Counted from the first letter of the stretch, positions 20,572 through 29,961 are shown. The stretch: DNA of 64,000 nt from Rhodopseudomonas sp. BR0M22 (GCF_010907035.1 NZ_QUMK01000005.1:1-64000); one strand, 5' to 3'. Translations and numbers: made by a program. The notes: a model not told the origin generated them from the sequence alone.

Positions 20572-20856
20572 TCAGGCCTTCTTCAGCTTCCGCACCCGGC
20601 GCAGGTCGGCGTTGATCTGCGACTGCCAGCCACGGCCCAAAGCGCGATAGGCATCCAGGACATCGGCATCCAGCCGCAGCGTCACGGAGCTTTTCGGTTG
20701 TGTCCCGAGCGGTGGACGTCCGCGGCGGACGATCTTGCCGTCGACGCGGATCTCACCTGTCCGGAAAAACTCGTCGAGCAGTTCCGGGGCATCGTCTGGA
20801 TCGTCAGTCAGAGGTTCGCCGAAAGAGCGCGGCCCAGCGGACTTCTTCCTTGGCAT
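20572..20856 (-). CDS. brnA: BrnA-type antitoxin
   Basis: A 94-aa antitoxin of the BrnA family. The N-terminus is acidic (LTDDPDDAPELLDEFF) and probably binds the toxin. The C-terminus is a ribbon-helix-helix DNA-binding region (SVTLRLDADVLDAYRALGRGWQSQI). It overlaps the toxin gene by 53 bases, the usual BrnT-BrnA layout, and should autoregulate with the toxin. It is antisense to, and inserted within, the gatC-gatA interval. Confidence 0.9.
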   Translation of the reverse strand: MPRKKSAGPRSFGEPLTDDPDDAPELLDEFFRTGEIRVDGKIVRRGRPPLGTQPKSSVTLRLDADVLDAYRALGRGWQSQINADLRRVRKLKKA

Positions 20857-21091
20857 GACAGTACCTCATTGAAATCACGTGACGACCGCCGTTGCGAGGC
20901 GTCCAGACAATCACGACCATGCGTGAACCAACATATCCGGCCGTGATGTAACGGCTCTCACCGTAGTCAAATCGGTCGTCGAGCTTCGTCACGATGCGTC
21001 CGGCAAACGCCGTTGCAGCATCCGCGGCAAAATCGAGACCGCGATGCCGCCGGGTCCAATCCCGCTTTGCCGGATCAAACGTGATTGCCAT
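20804..21091 (-). CDS. brnT: BrnT-type ribonuclease toxin
   Basis: A 95-aa RelE-fold-like toxin of the BrnT family. Family pattern: ITFDPAKRDWTRRHRGLDFAAD near the N-terminus, RFDYGESRYITAGYVGSRMVVIVWTPR in the middle and RHVISMRYCHAKEEVRW at the end. In Brucella, BrnT is a ribonuclease that halts translation and is neutralised by BrnA. It is transcribed first, as is typical for this system. An imperfect palindrome just upstream is a candidate operator. Confidence 0.9.
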   Translation of the reverse strand: MAITFDPAKRDWTRRHRGLDFAADAATAFAGRIVTKLDDRFDYGESRYITAGYVGSRMVVIVWTPRNGGRHVISMRYCHAKEEVRWAALFRRTSD

Positions 21092-21094
21092 TGA

Positions 21095-21113
21095 ATTATG
21101 TAACTACAATAAT
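21095..21113. promoter_or_regulatory. Candidate BrnA operator
   Basis: ATTATGTA-AC-TACAATAAT is an imperfect inverted repeat with one extra base in the right arm, 4-22 bases upstream of the brnT start. BrnA is known to bind its own promoter, so this AT-rich dyad is the natural operator candidate. It is seen as a pattern only. Confidence 0.45.
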
Positions 21114-21269
21114 CTTGCCGTCAATGGTCGGACTGTAACCGACGGGCAAATCGGTGCAATCGCTTCATTTCCCGCAGGCGCTGTGCTAGCCAGCGCTGAG
21201 CAGAGCCGCACGATCCGCGGCGCCCGTGACCGGCCTGTCGCCGGCTTCTATTCTGGCGTGCCCTGAACC

Positions 21270-22748
21270 ATGACCGACCTGACTTCGCTGACGCTGGCCG
21301 AGGCCCGCGATGGCCTCGCAAACAAGTCCTTCACCGCGGTCGAACTGACCGACGCCCACCTCGCCGCGATCGAAGCGGCGCGCGTGCTCAACGCCTATGT
21401 GGTCGAGACGCCGGACGAGGCGCGGCGCATGGCGCAGGCCGCTGATGCGCAGATCGCCAAAGGCGAGGGCGGTCCGCTCGCCGGCATTCCGCTTGGGATC
21501 AAGGATCTGTTCGCCACCCAGGGCACGCGAACTACGGCGTGCTCCAAAATCCTCGGCGACTTCAAGCCGACCTACGAGTCGACCGTCACGTCGCAGCTCT
21601 GGCGCGACGGCGCGGTGCTGCTCGGCAAGCTCAACAACGACGAATTTGCGATGGGCTCGTCGAACGAGACCTCGTGCTTCGGTCCTGTCGTCAATCCGTG
21701 GCGCCGTGCTGGCTCCGACGCCAAACTGGTGCCGGGCGGCTCGTCCGGTGGTTCGGCCGCCGCGGTAGCGGCAAGCCTGTGCCTCGGCGCCACCGCGACC
21801 GACACCGGCGGCTCGATCCGGCAGCCGGCCGCGTTCACCGGCACGGTCGGCATCAAGCCGACCTACGGCCGCTGCTCGCGCTGGGGCATCGTGGCGTTCG
21901 CGTCCTCGCTGGATCAGGCCGGTCCGATCGCGCGCACTGTGCGCGACTCCGCGATCCTGCTGCGCTCGATGGCTGGCCATGATCCGAAGGACGCCACCTC
22001 GGTCGATCGGCCGGTGCCCAATTACGAGGCCGCGATCGGCGGCTCGGTGAAGGGAATGAAGATCGGTATTCCGAAGGAGTACCGGCTCGAAGGTATGCCG
22101 GCCGAAATAGAGAAGCTGTGGAACCAGGGCGCCGAGTGGCTGAAGGCGGGGGGTGCCGAGCTGGTCGAAGTGTCGCTGCCGCACACCAAATACGCGTTGC
22201 CGGCCTATTACATCGTGGCGCCGGCCGAAGCCTCGTCCAACCTCGCGCGCTACGACGGCGTCCGCTACGGCACGCGCGTCAACGGCCGCAACGTCGTTGA
22301 GATGTACGAAAATACCCGTGCCGCTGGCTTCGGCGCCGAGGTCAAGCGCCGGATCATGATCGGCACCTATGTGCTGTCGGCGGGCTATTACGACGCCTAT
22401 TATCTCCGCGCCCAAAAAGTCCGCACGCTGATCAAGCGAGACTTCGAGCAATGCTTCGATCAGGGCGTCTCGGCGATCCTGACCCCGGCGACGCCGTCTG
22501 CGGCGTTCGGCATTGGCGAGAAGGGCGGCGCCGATCCGGTCGAGATGTATCTGAACGACATCTTCACCGTGACGGTGAACATGGCCGGCCTGCCGGGGAT
22601 CGCGGTTCCCGCGGGCCGCGACTCGCAAGGATTGCCGCTCGGGCTGCAACTGATCGGCCGGCCGTTCGACGAGGAGACATTGTTCTCGGTCGGCGAGGTG
22701 ATCGAGCAGTCGGCTGGTCGGTTTGTGCCGCAGAAGTGGTGGGCCTGA
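21270..22748 (+). CDS. gatA: Aspartyl/glutamyl-tRNA amidotransferase subunit A
   Basis: The amidase subunit (492 aa) that releases ammonia from glutamine for tRNA amidation. The amidase signature is complete: lysine in [10 protein letters not shown], the Ser-rich [14 protein letters not shown] and the nucleophile region [15 protein letters not shown]. It is separated from gatC by the BrnTA module and therefore needs its own promoter in the 178 bases after brnT. Confidence 0.98.
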   Translation: MTDLTSLTLAEARDGLANKSFTAVELTDAHLAAIEAARVLNAYVVETPDEARRMAQAADAQIAKGEGGPLAGIPLGIKDLFATQGTRTTACSKILGDFKPTYESTVTSQLWRDGAVLLGKLNNDEFAMGSSNETSCFGPVVNPWRRAGSDAKLVPGGSSGGSAAAVAASLCLGATATDTGGSIRQPAAFTGTVGIKPTYGRCSRWGIVAFASSLDQAGPIARTVRDSAILLRSMAGHDPKDATSVDRPVPNYEAAIGGSVKGMKIGIPKEYRLEGMPAEIEKLWNQGAEWLKAGGAELVEVSLPHTKYALPAYYIVAPAEASSNLARYDGVRYGTRVNGRNVVEMYENTRAAGFGAEVKRRIMIGTYVLSAGYYDAYYLRAQKVRTLIKRDFEQCFDQGVSAILTPATPSAAFGIGEKGGADPVEMYLNDIFTVTVNMAGLPGIAVPAGRDSQGLPLGLQLIGRPFDEETLFSVGEVIEQSAGRFVPQKWWA

Positions 22749-22824
22749 GCGTCTGCGCGCGAGGCGGTTTTGCGTTGCGTTTCTTCCGCGCTGCGGTCAT
22801 TCTTCGGCGGGGCAGGATGGTTGA

Positions 22825-23925
22825 ATGAGCGCTGACGAAGGGGTGCCGTCTCCGCAAGGCGTAGACGGAATTTTGGGTTCGTCGGAGATCGCCGTCGCGA
22901 TCGAAAACGACCGCTATAAGCACCTGCTCGACAATGTCCCTGTCGCGGTTGCAGTGTCGCGTGGCAGTCTCGACGAGCAGCGTATCGCCTACATCAACAA
23001 GGCCTTCGAGGCGCTCCTGGAATTGGCCGCTGCCGATGTCGAGGGACAGGGCTGGACCTGCCTCGACATGCTGGTCAGCGAAGACGATCCTGCCAAGACG
23101 CTCGGCTCCGCGATCCGGGTCGGCGAAGATTTTCTCGGCGTGTTCCGCCCACTTGCTCCATCCGATCGTGTCCTGATCGTGCAGGCCTATGCGTCGGTGA
23201 TCGAGAGCGAGGACGGTTTGGAGAGCTTTCGGATCGCCGCGTTGGTCGACGTCGGCGGCCGCGAGCGCGCGCAGATCGAGCGGTTCGAAACCCAGATCCG
23301 CGAACGCGATACGCTGATGCGCGAGCTGCAGCACCGGGTAAAGAACAATCTCCAACTCGTGACCGCGTTGGTGCGGCTCGAGGCACGCTCGGCTGCCGAA
23401 GGCGAAACTGTTGCGTTGGCGCGGCTCGCCAGCCGGATCGACGCGCTCACCGCGCTGTATCGCATCCTGTCTGCGGAGAACGCCGGCGGCAACGATATCG
23501 ATCTCGGGCAATACTTGTCTGACGTCACTACTGCGGTGATGCAGGCTCACGGCCGCGACGAGGTCGCCTACGAGGTCAGCACTGCTTATTGTCCGCTGTC
23601 GGTGAACATCGCGATGCCGGCCGGTTTGCTGGTCAACGAGATGCTGACCAATGCTCTGAAATACGCCTTCGTTGGCCGCAGTGGCGGCCGCATCAAGGTG
23701 ATCTGCAGCGTCGTTGCCGGCCGTGTCTCGGTGGTGGTGTCGGACGACGGCGTCGGGCTGCCGGAAGGGCAGGAGTGGCCATCGCCACGTAAGCTCGGCG
23801 CGCTGATCCTACAGACGCTGAAAGAGAATGCCCGCAACGTCGCGTTCGACGCCAAGTCGATCCGCGGGCAGGGCACTTGGTTCACGCTCACCTTCGACGC
23901 CGTAACGACATCAGTGCCGCATTAG
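22825..23925 (+). CDS. PAS-domain sensor histidine kinase (HisKA_2/HWE-like)
   Basis: A soluble sensor kinase of 366 aa with no transmembrane segment. A PAS domain spans about residues 30-150 (LDNVPVAVAVSRG, INKAFEALLELAA). The phospho-acceptor block MRELQHRVKNNLQLVTALVRLEA at about 171-193 is characteristic of HisKA_2. A HATPase domain follows, with NEMLTNALKYAF and VSDDGVGLPEG. No response regulator gene is adjacent, so it is an orphan. The signal is unknown. Confidence 0.88.
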   Translation: MSADEGVPSPQGVDGILGSSEIAVAIENDRYKHLLDNVPVAVAVSRGSLDEQRIAYINKAFEALLELAAADVEGQGWTCLDMLVSEDDPAKTLGSAIRVGEDFLGVFRPLAPSDRVLIVQAYASVIESEDGLESFRIAALVDVGGRERAQIERFETQIRERDTLMRELQHRVKNNLQLVTALVRLEARSAAEGETVALARLASRIDALTALYRILSAENAGGNDIDLGQYLSDVTTAVMQAHGRDEVAYEVSTAYCPLSVNIAMPAGLLVNEMLTNALKYAFVGRSGGRIKVICSVVAGRVSVVVSDDGVGLPEGQEWPSPRKLGALILQTLKENARNVAFDAKSIRGQGTWFTLTFDAVTTSVPH

Positions 23926-23945
23926 CGGCGTCAGTCGAGAGCGCG

Positions 23946-24881
23946 TTAGTCGAGGCGTTGCCGTGCCAGCCATTGCCGCGGCGTAATGCCGAGTTCGGTG
24001 CGGAACGCCGTGCGTAGCGCGGCGGCATCCGGAAAGCCGCAGCGCGCGGCGATGTCTTCCAGCCCGCGCGCGCCGCCTGCCAGAAGGTCTTGCGCTCGCG
24101 CCAGGCGGACGCGGCGCAGCCAGTCGCCGAGATTGCTTCCAGTGCGTGCACGGATGTGGCGGGTGAGGCTGCGGCGGCTCATGCCGGCGCGCAGCGCCAG
24201 TTCATCGAGCGATGGCGCGGACGCCGGATCCGCACGAAGCCTCTCCAGAATATCGGTGACCCTGCGATCGGCAGACGAGCCGATCGCAGGGCGTTCGATC
24301 AGTTGCGGCTGCTCTCCCGCACGCTGCGGCGCCACCACGAGATGCCGGGCGATGCGGTTAGCTTCGGCTATGCCGGAGATCCGGGCCAGCAGGTGCAGGC
24401 AACAATCGAGACCGGACGCGACACCTGCCGAAGTCAGGATGTGCCCCTCGTCGACGAACAGAGCGCCTGGATCGACGGCGACTTGCGGGTAGCGTTTCGC
24501 GAAAATCTCGACGCAGGCCCAGTGCGTGGTTGCGCGGCGCCCATCGAGCAGACCTGCCTCGGCAAGGCCGAATGCGCCGAGGCACAGTCCGACCACGATC
24601 GCACCGCGCGCCTCGGCGGCGCGGAGTTCAGAGGTGATTGCCGGGGGCACCGGCTCCTCCGCAGCACGCCAGCCCGGCAGGATGACGGCGTCGGCGTCCC
24701 GTGCGGCTGCGAGCGGCTGGGGGGCTTCGATCGTCAGGCCGCCGGTCGCTGAGAAACGCGGCTGTTCCGCACAGACATCGACCCGATGGCCGCCGGCGAG
24801 AAACGGCTCGCCGAACACCGCAAGCGGCGTTGACAGCATGAATGGGCTGATCCGGTCGTAGGCGAGAATGGCGATCCGCAT
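23946..24881 (-). CDS. GlxA-family transcriptional regulator (DJ-1/PfpI + AraC)
   Basis: A 311-aa regulator with an N-terminal DJ-1/PfpI-like domain (about 1-170; GLCLGAFGLAEAGLL holds the nucleophile-elbow cysteine) and a C-terminal AraC helix-turn-helix pair (about 205-305; LDELALRAGMSRRSLTRHIRARTG, LAGGARGLEDIAARCGFPDAAALRTAFR). It is divergent from a cysteine hydrolase gene, its likely target. This is a common GlxA-hydrolase arrangement. Confidence 0.9.
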   Translation of the reverse strand: MRIAILAYDRISPFMLSTPLAVFGEPFLAGGHRVDVCAEQPRFSATGGLTIEAPQPLAAARDADAVILPGWRAAEEPVPPAITSELRAAEARGAIVVGLCLGAFGLAEAGLLDGRRATTHWACVEIFAKRYPQVAVDPGALFVDEGHILTSAGVASGLDCCLHLLARISGIAEANRIARHLVVAPQRAGEQPQLIERPAIGSSADRRVTDILERLRADPASAPSLDELALRAGMSRRSLTRHIRARTGSNLGDWLRRVRLARAQDLLAGGARGLEDIAARCGFPDAAALRTAFRTELGITPRQWLARQRLD

Positions 24882-24982
24882 TGGCCCAATTTAGCCGAAG
24901 AATGTCTATCGGGCCACTGATCCGAGGCGATGCCATTGCCTAGACCAACGGGACGTCTTCGCAGCCAACCAGGGAGATACCG

Positions 24983-25486
24983 ATGGCACGCGCACTTCTC
25001 GTGATCGACATTCAGAACGACTACTTCGCAGGCGGCGCGTTGCCGCTGTGGCAAGCCGAGGAGACCGAGGCGCGTCTCATCGCGGCAATCGGCAAGGCGC
25101 GGGCTGCCGGCAATCGCATCATTCTCGTGCAGCACGTCTCGACTGCGGCGGCCGGGCCGTTCGTGGCAGGTAGCGTCGGCGTTGCGATCCGTCCGGCGAT
25201 TGTCGCGGCAGCCGGCGATGCGCCGGTCGTGACCAAACATGTCGCGGATGCCTTTCAGGATACCGACCTCGCGCAGCATCTGAACGGGATCGATCAGCTG
25301 CTGATCGCCGGCATGATGACGCAGAACTGCGTCGTCTTCACCGCGATGTCGCGAGCCACCGATGGTCTCACTGTCAAAGTCGTCAGTGACCTCTGCACCG
25401 CGCCTAGCGCGGTCGTGCATCAGGTCGCGCTGAACGCCTTGGCTTCGAAGACCGACGTCGCGACGGCCGCCGAGGTGTGGGCGTAG
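24983..25486 (+). CDS. Isochorismatase-like cysteine hydrolase
   Basis: A 167-aa hydrolase with the D-K-C triad visible at Asp9 (LLVIDIQND), Lys85 (VVTKHVADAF) and Cys116 (MMTQNCVVFTA). Family members act on nicotinamide, biuret, isochorismate and similar amides or vinyl ethers; the substrate here is unknown. It is divergent from the GlxA-type regulator with about 100 bases between the starts. Confidence 0.9.
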   Translation: MARALLVIDIQNDYFAGGALPLWQAEETEARLIAAIGKARAAGNRIILVQHVSTAAAGPFVAGSVGVAIRPAIVAAAGDAPVVTKHVADAFQDTDLAQHLNGIDQLLIAGMMTQNCVVFTAMSRATDGLTVKVVSDLCTAPSAVVHQVALNALASKTDVATAAEVWA

Positions 25487-25589
25487 CACCCGATGGAGAC
25501 GGCTGTGGCCAAACGGCTGCACCGTTATCTGCCTCCGAAACTGGATTTCCGCCGTTGCGCTCGTTACTGTGCGACGATCGCGACGGCGG

Positions 25590-25800
25590 AGGTGACAGGG
25601 GAATTTCTGGCCTACCTTTCGCCGCGCTGACCCCGGATGTGCTGGTGGCTTCATCGTTCCTGCCGAGCTTCCCGCATCGCGACCCGGCGGATCGGATCAT
25701 CGCTGCGACCGCCCGCGAATACGGCTATCGGCTGATCACGCGCGATCGGTCGTTGTTGGCATATGCCCGGGAAGGGCATATTCAGGCGCTGTCTTGTTGA
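25590..25800 (+). pseudogene. PIN-domain (VapC-like) toxin remnant
   Basis: The end of this frame reads FPHRDPADRIIAATAREYGYRLITRDRSL, the C-terminal half of a VapC-type PIN nuclease with its HRDPxDR and TRD blocks. The preceding codons (to 25477) do not look like the N-terminal PIN half with its first catalytic Asp, and no antitoxin gene is adjacent. It is probably a truncated toxin between the hydrolase and gatB. The left boundary is approximate. Confidence 0.6.
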
Positions 25801-25827
25801 ATCTGCGCCCGTCGAAAGGCTTCTCCC

Positions 25828-27312
25828 ATGAACGCACCCGTCAAACCGTCCCAGCTCATCAAGGGCGCCACCGGCGATTGGGAAGTCGTGGTCGGGCTCG
25901 AAATCCACGCCCAGGTCTCCTCAAACGCCAAGCTGTTCTCGGGCGCAGCGACCCAGTTCGGCGGCGCGCCGAACACGCAGGTTTCGCTGGTCGACGCGGC
26001 GATGCCCGGCATGTTGCCGGTGATCAATGAGGAGTGCGTCCGGCAGGCGATCCGCACCGGGCTGGGTTTGAACGCCAAGATCAACTTGCGCTCGGTGTTC
26101 GACCGCAAGAACTATTTCTATCCGGACCTGCCGCAGGGCTACCAGATCAGCCAGTACCAGTCGCCGGTGGTCGGCGAGGGCGAAGTCGTGGTCGATCTGC
26201 CGGATGGCGGCTCGGTCACGGTTGGCATCGAGCGGCTGCACCTGGAACAGGATCCGGCCAAAATGCTGCACGACAAGTTGCCGTCGCAGTCCCTCATCGA
26301 CCTGAACCGCTGCGGCATCGCCCTGATGGAGATCGTCTCCAAGCCGGACATCCGCGACGCCGAACAGGCCATGGCCTATGTCGCCAAGCTGCGCAGCATC
26401 ATGCGCTTTCTCGGCACCTGCGACGGCGACATGGAAAAGGGCAGCCTGCGTGCCGACGTCAACGTCTCGGTGCGGCGCCCTGGGGAGCCGTTCGGCACCC
26501 GCTGCGAAATCAAGAACATCAATTCCATCCGTTTCATCGGCCAGGCGATCGAGTACGAGGCGCGCCGCCAGATCGGCATCCTCGAAGATGGTGGCAAGAT
26601 CGACCAGGAGACGCGGCTGTTCGATGCAGACAAAGGCGAGACGCGCTCGATGCGGTCGAAGGAAGAGGCGCACGACTACCGCTACTTCCCCGATCCGGAC
26701 CTGCTGCCGCTGGAGTTCTCGCAGGCCTATGTGGACGAGTTGAAGGCCGCGCTTCCCGAGTTGCCCGATGCCAAGAAGGCCCGGTTCATTGGTGATTTCG
26801 GGCTGTCGGCCGACGATGCCGGGGTGTTGGTGAGCGAGCGCGAGAGCGCCGAGTTCTACGAGGCGGTGCTGGCCGGGCTCACCGACAAGGCGCGCGACGG
26901 CAAGCTTGCCGCCAACTGGGTGATCAACGAGTTGTTCGGCCGGCTCAACAAGGACGGCCTGAGCATCAGCGCATCGCCGGTCTCCGCCGCACAGCTCGCT
27001 GCCATCGTCGATCTGATCGGCGAGGGCACCATCTCGGGCAAGATCGCGAAGGAACTGTTCGAGATCGTCTGGGTCGAAGGCGGTGATCCGCGCGTGCTCG
27101 TCGAGCAGCGCGGCTTGAAGCAGGTCACCGATCTCTCTGCGATCGAGAAAGTCGTCGACGAGATCGTCGCGAACAATCCCGACAAGGTCGCGCAGGTCGC
27201 CGCCAAGCCGGCGATGCTCGGCTGGTTCGTCGGACAGGTGATGAAATCATCGGGCGGCAAGGCCAATCCGCAGGCCGTCAACGACCTGCTCAAGCGCAAG
27301 CTCGGCCTCTGA
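25828..27312 (+). CDS. gatB: Aspartyl/glutamyl-tRNA amidotransferase subunit B
   Basis: The tRNA- and kinase-bearing subunit (494 aa) of GatCAB. Conserved blocks are [61 protein letters not shown] and [13 protein letters not shown]. The C-terminal YqeY-like helical tail ends [17 protein letters not shown]. GatB lies 3.1 kb downstream of gatA, separated by regulatory and accessory genes. Confidence 0.98.
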   Translation: MNAPVKPSQLIKGATGDWEVVVGLEIHAQVSSNAKLFSGAATQFGGAPNTQVSLVDAAMPGMLPVINEECVRQAIRTGLGLNAKINLRSVFDRKNYFYPDLPQGYQISQYQSPVVGEGEVVVDLPDGGSVTVGIERLHLEQDPAKMLHDKLPSQSLIDLNRCGIALMEIVSKPDIRDAEQAMAYVAKLRSIMRFLGTCDGDMEKGSLRADVNVSVRRPGEPFGTRCEIKNINSIRFIGQAIEYEARRQIGILEDGGKIDQETRLFDADKGETRSMRSKEEAHDYRYFPDPDLLPLEFSQAYVDELKAALPELPDAKKARFIGDFGLSADDAGVLVSERESAEFYEAVLAGLTDKARDGKLAANWVINELFGRLNKDGLSISASPVSAAQLAAIVDLIGEGTISGKIAKELFEIVWVEGGDPRVLVEQRGLKQVTDLSAIEKVVDEIVANNPDKVAQVAAKPAMLGWFVGQVMKSSGGKANPQAVNDLLKRKLGL

Positions 27313-27836
27313 GGCCGACCTCGCGGGGGCGTGCGCGAACTGCCGCGCCGCCGCCGCGTCCTGTCGCGACAGCGCTCGCGTTCGCGAATCAGCCGCATCC
27401 TCGCGTGCAGGAAACCCCTGTGCCGGAGCGATCGAGCGCTTCTGCACAGGCGCGCGCGCGAAAATTTTTTCATTGCCAAACATTACGACTCAGGCTCAGC
27501 GGCGGGCGTCGCCCGATCGACTCGGCGCTTCCCACGCTTTGACGAAGTAGTTAGTTGTCTCGATTTGTGAGTTTATGAAATCGCTGTGTCGCAGGCATTT
27601 CTTGCGATCTTGACAAATAGGGGCGCAGGTTTTTCGCGCATAACTTGGTTCGCGCGGTCGATCCCTCGGCGCTTCGTTCGCCTAGACCGCCTGTGCGCCA
27701 GGGACAACTCCCATCAACTCTTCCTTAAGCGGGACACTGTCTTTTTTAAAGCGTTGGTGTATTCGGGAATTAGTGCATCTCGATTCCCGAGTGCACGCAG
27801 CAGCAATCGAGCGATCTGACTTGATCGGAGGGCAAC
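27313..27836. other. 524-base noncoding region before the histone-like gene
   Basis: No supported gene. The first ~150 bases are GC-rich; the rest is less so. A TTGACA hexamer lies near 27608. A hairpin TCGGGAAT...ATTCCCGA with a 12-base loop (27763-27790) sits about 46 bases upstream of the histone-like start, probably in its leader. Confidence 0.4.
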
Positions 27837-27974
27837 ATGGCCAAGAAAGCAGTGAAGAAGGCGGCGACGAAGAAAGCGGCGCCGAAGAAGGCGAAGGCCG
27901 CGAAGAGCGCGGTGAAGAAGACCGCGAAGAAGACCACCAAGAAGGTCGCCAAGAAGGCCGCCAAGAAGAAGTAA
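27837..27974 (+). CDS. Histone H1-like Lys/Ala-rich small protein (45 aa)
   Basis: A very short basic protein: 21 lysines and 14 alanines of 45 residues, no acidic or aromatic residue, starting MAKKAVKKAATKKAAP and ending in KKK. The ATG at 27837 is preceded by GGAGGG at 4-5 bases, one of the best ribosome-binding sites in the window. Two hairpins follow the stop. AKK-type tails are known from H1-like nucleoid proteins (Hc2, AlgP-like); nucleoid or RNA binding is the likely role. The C-terminal tail of TopA in this window has the same composition. Confidence 0.85.
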   Translation: MAKKAVKKAATKKAAPKKAKAAKSAVKKTAKKTTKKVAKKAAKKK

Positions 27975-27975
27975 G

Positions 27976-28012
27976 CTCGCTTTTGAGCGAGTGTCGGCAG
28001 GCGACTGCCGGC
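27976..28012 (+). terminator. Tandem hairpins after the histone-like gene
   Basis: CTCGCT-TTTG-AGCGAG (27976-27991) is followed at once by GTCGGCAG-GCGA-CTGCCGGC (27993-28012). There is no long T-tract, so factor-dependent termination or mRNA end protection are both possible. Confidence 0.5.
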
Positions 28013-28648
28013 AGCGTCACAGGACTGGTTCCTCGCACCGCGACACGAACCAGGACCTAGTCGACGAGAGGGTGTCGGCGAGACATCAGGTCAGACGGCC
28101 GGATCCGACAGCCACAGGGGTAACCCGGCGGCAAACGGCCCGGTAGAAGAAACGGTTTTTCTTCGAACGGTGCGGACGCGAAGTCCGCAATGTCATGGGC
28201 GCTCAGCCGCGCATGAGATCTGAGCCTGACGTGTTCGCCGACGCCCTCGTTGTTTGGAAGGGCGCTCGCCCTTCGCCGGAACGGTCCGGCTTCCTTGTTC
28301 CATTTCCTCATCTTCCGAGTGGCGGTCAGACCGCAGCCATCGCAGCGGCGATGCTGTCCGTCGCGCCGGCTTTCCACCGCGGTTGCGGCGATGGTTATCG
28401 GTTCGCCAAGGCGGACGGTAAACCGTCTCTCTACGAATCCAAAAAACCATTTCAGCGCAACCACTTCTCGCACCGGCGTCGTTCGTCTCCGGCGGCACGT
28501 TCAGAAATCGTTCAGCGCAACGCTTAAACTGCTCTTCAAAGTTGATCGGTCATCATTGCCCCATAACACGCCGGGACACGGCGGCAGGGGACGACAGACA
28601 GAGGACAGGAGCCGCCCTCGGGTTCGGCTGCGGACACGGAGAACGAAG
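28013..28648. other. Noncoding region with several hairpins
   Basis: About 640 bases without a convincing gene. Clear hairpins include GAAGAAA-CGGTT-TTTCTTC (28146-28164) and GCGGAC-GCGAA-GTCCGC (28172-28188), and a GAAGGGC/GCCCTTC pair lies near 28260. Frames on both strands (for example minus 28057-28473) lack a ribosome-binding site or family resemblance. A structured RNA or a long leader of the Sel1-like gene is possible. Confidence 0.35.
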
Positions 28649-28915
28649 ATGCTACAGGGACATCTGAATATCGAAAATGCGATGCCGATCGAGGCCGGGG
28701 AGAACCCCGATGCGCTGTTCGATCTCGGCCTGTTGTTCGCGTCGGGGCGTGGCTCACCGGTTGACCTGGTGGCGGCGCACAAATGGTTCAATCTCGCTGC
28801 GCTGAAGGGGCGGGCCGACGCGATCGCCTATCGCCGCGAGCTCGCCGAGCTGATGTCGGCGGACGAGATCGCGATCGCACAGCGCGAAGCCCGCGCCTGG
28901 ATGTCGTCGCACTGA
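28649..28915 (+). CDS. Sel1-like repeat small protein (88 aa)
   Basis: A short helical protein with one recognisable Sel1/TPR-like unit (DALFDLGLLFASGRGSPVDLVAAHKWFNLAALKG), then MSADEIAIAQREARAW. Single-unit proteins of this type occur in Bradyrhizobium relatives as I recall. The ATG at 28649 has GGAGAA upstream; another ATG lies at 28682. It is probably a protein-protein interaction factor; the partner is unknown. Confidence 0.8.
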   Translation: MLQGHLNIENAMPIEAGENPDALFDLGLLFASGRGSPVDLVAAHKWFNLAALKGRADAIAYRRELAELMSADEIAIAQREARAWMSSH

Positions 28916-28956
28916 TCCTGGCGTTTCGGTTGGGCGCGGCGACGACCGCGCCTGCG

Positions 28957-29961
28957 TCATCGGATCTCGATGCCGGCGGCCTTGATCACTTCGGCCCATG
29001 TTCGCTTTTCATCGGCAATCTTCTGGCGTAGCGCCTCGGGTGTCGATGGTTCGGCCAAGATCATCTGGGTCTTCAGCTTCGCGATCACTGCGGGATCGGC
29101 GAGAGCGTCGGTGAACTCTCGATTGATCTCGGCGACCAGCTCGGGCGAGGTTCCGCGCGGCGCGATCAGCGCATTCCAGGCGTCCGATTCCACCTCGATG
29201 CCGCTCTCCTTCAGCGTCGGGACGTCGGGCAGGAACGGCGAGCGCTGCGGCGTCGTCACGGCGAGGATCTTCAGCTTTCCCGCAGCAAGCTGCGGCGCGA
29301 CCGAGATCGCCGGTAAGCACCCGGCCTGTACATCACCGCGGATCAGGGCGGTCACCGCGTTCGGCGAACCGGCGTAGGGGATGTGCACCATGCTGCCGCC
29401 CGCCTTCTGCGCGATCGCTTCCATGCAGAGCTGAGACAGCGAGCCAGCCCCGATCGAAGCGTAAGCCAGCCCTCGTGGGTCGGCCTTCACTTTCGCGACG
29501 AACTCGGCCACGCTCGCAGTCCCCAGGCTCGTCGGAACGACAAGTACGCTCGGCATCCGGGTCAGCATCGTCACCGGGGTGATGTCGTGCTCTGGATCAT
29601 AGGGCAGCTTGGCGAACACCATCTTGTTGATCACCAGCGGGCCCGGGATCGAGATGCCGAGCGTTGCGCCGTCCGGAGTCGCCTTGGCGACGGTGTCGGT
29701 GCCGATATTGCCGGCCGCGCCCGGCTTGTTCTCGATCACGAAGCTGGTGGCGGGATGGCGCGCCTGCAGACGGTCGGCGAGCACGCGGCCGACGATGTCC
29801 GGTGTCGACCCTGCGCCGAACGGCACCACGATCCGCACCAACTTCGGCGGCCATGCAGCAGGCTGTGCTGCGCTGGCGCTGCTGATCGCAACGGCTGCGA
29901 TACCGAACATCGCGAGTGTCGATGGCAGCGCCCGGCGGAGGAGGTGTCCAAGCATTTGCAT
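28957..29961 (-). CDS. Tripartite tricarboxylate transporter-type binding protein (Bug/TctC)
   Basis: A periplasmic solute-binding protein of 334 aa. It has a signal peptide (LLRRALPSTLAMFGIAAVAISSASAAQ) and the Bug-family pattern: VRIVVPFGAGSTPDIVGRVLADRL, NKPGAAGNIGTDTVAKATPDG, VPYAGSPNAVTALIRGDVQ. Bug proteins bind carboxylates; without tctAB alongside, this is an orphan receptor. The ATG at 29961 was chosen because it gives the compact signal sequence. Ligand unknown. Confidence 0.88.
   Translation of the reverse strand: MQMLGHLLRRALPSTLAMFGIAAVAISSASAAQPAAWPPKLVRIVVPFGAGSTPDIVGRVLADRLQARHPATSFVIENKPGAAGNIGTDTVAKATPDGATLGISIPGPLVINKMVFAKLPYDPEHDITPVTMLTRMPSVLVVPTSLGTASVAEFVAKVKADPRGLAYASIGAGSLSQLCMEAIAQKAGGSMVHIPYAGSPNAVTALIRGDVQAGCLPAISVAPQLAAGKLKILAVTTPQRSPFLPDVPTLKESGIEVESDAWNALIAPRGTSPELVAEINREFTDALADPAVIAKLKTQMILAEPSTPEALRQKIADEKRTWAEVIKAAGIEIR

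Noticed and set aside
25477-25800. Intact PIN-domain toxin
   Set aside because: The first half lacks the N-terminal PIN strand and first catalytic Asp; only the C-terminal half is recognisable.
27313-27836. tRNA or small RNA gene before the histone-like gene
   Set aside because: No cloverleaf or T-loop sequence seen; only a single leader hairpin.
28057-28473. 138-codon minus-strand frame in the noncoding stretch
   Set aside because: No ribosome-binding site or family match; several hairpins cut through it. Kept only as a note in the noncoding entry.
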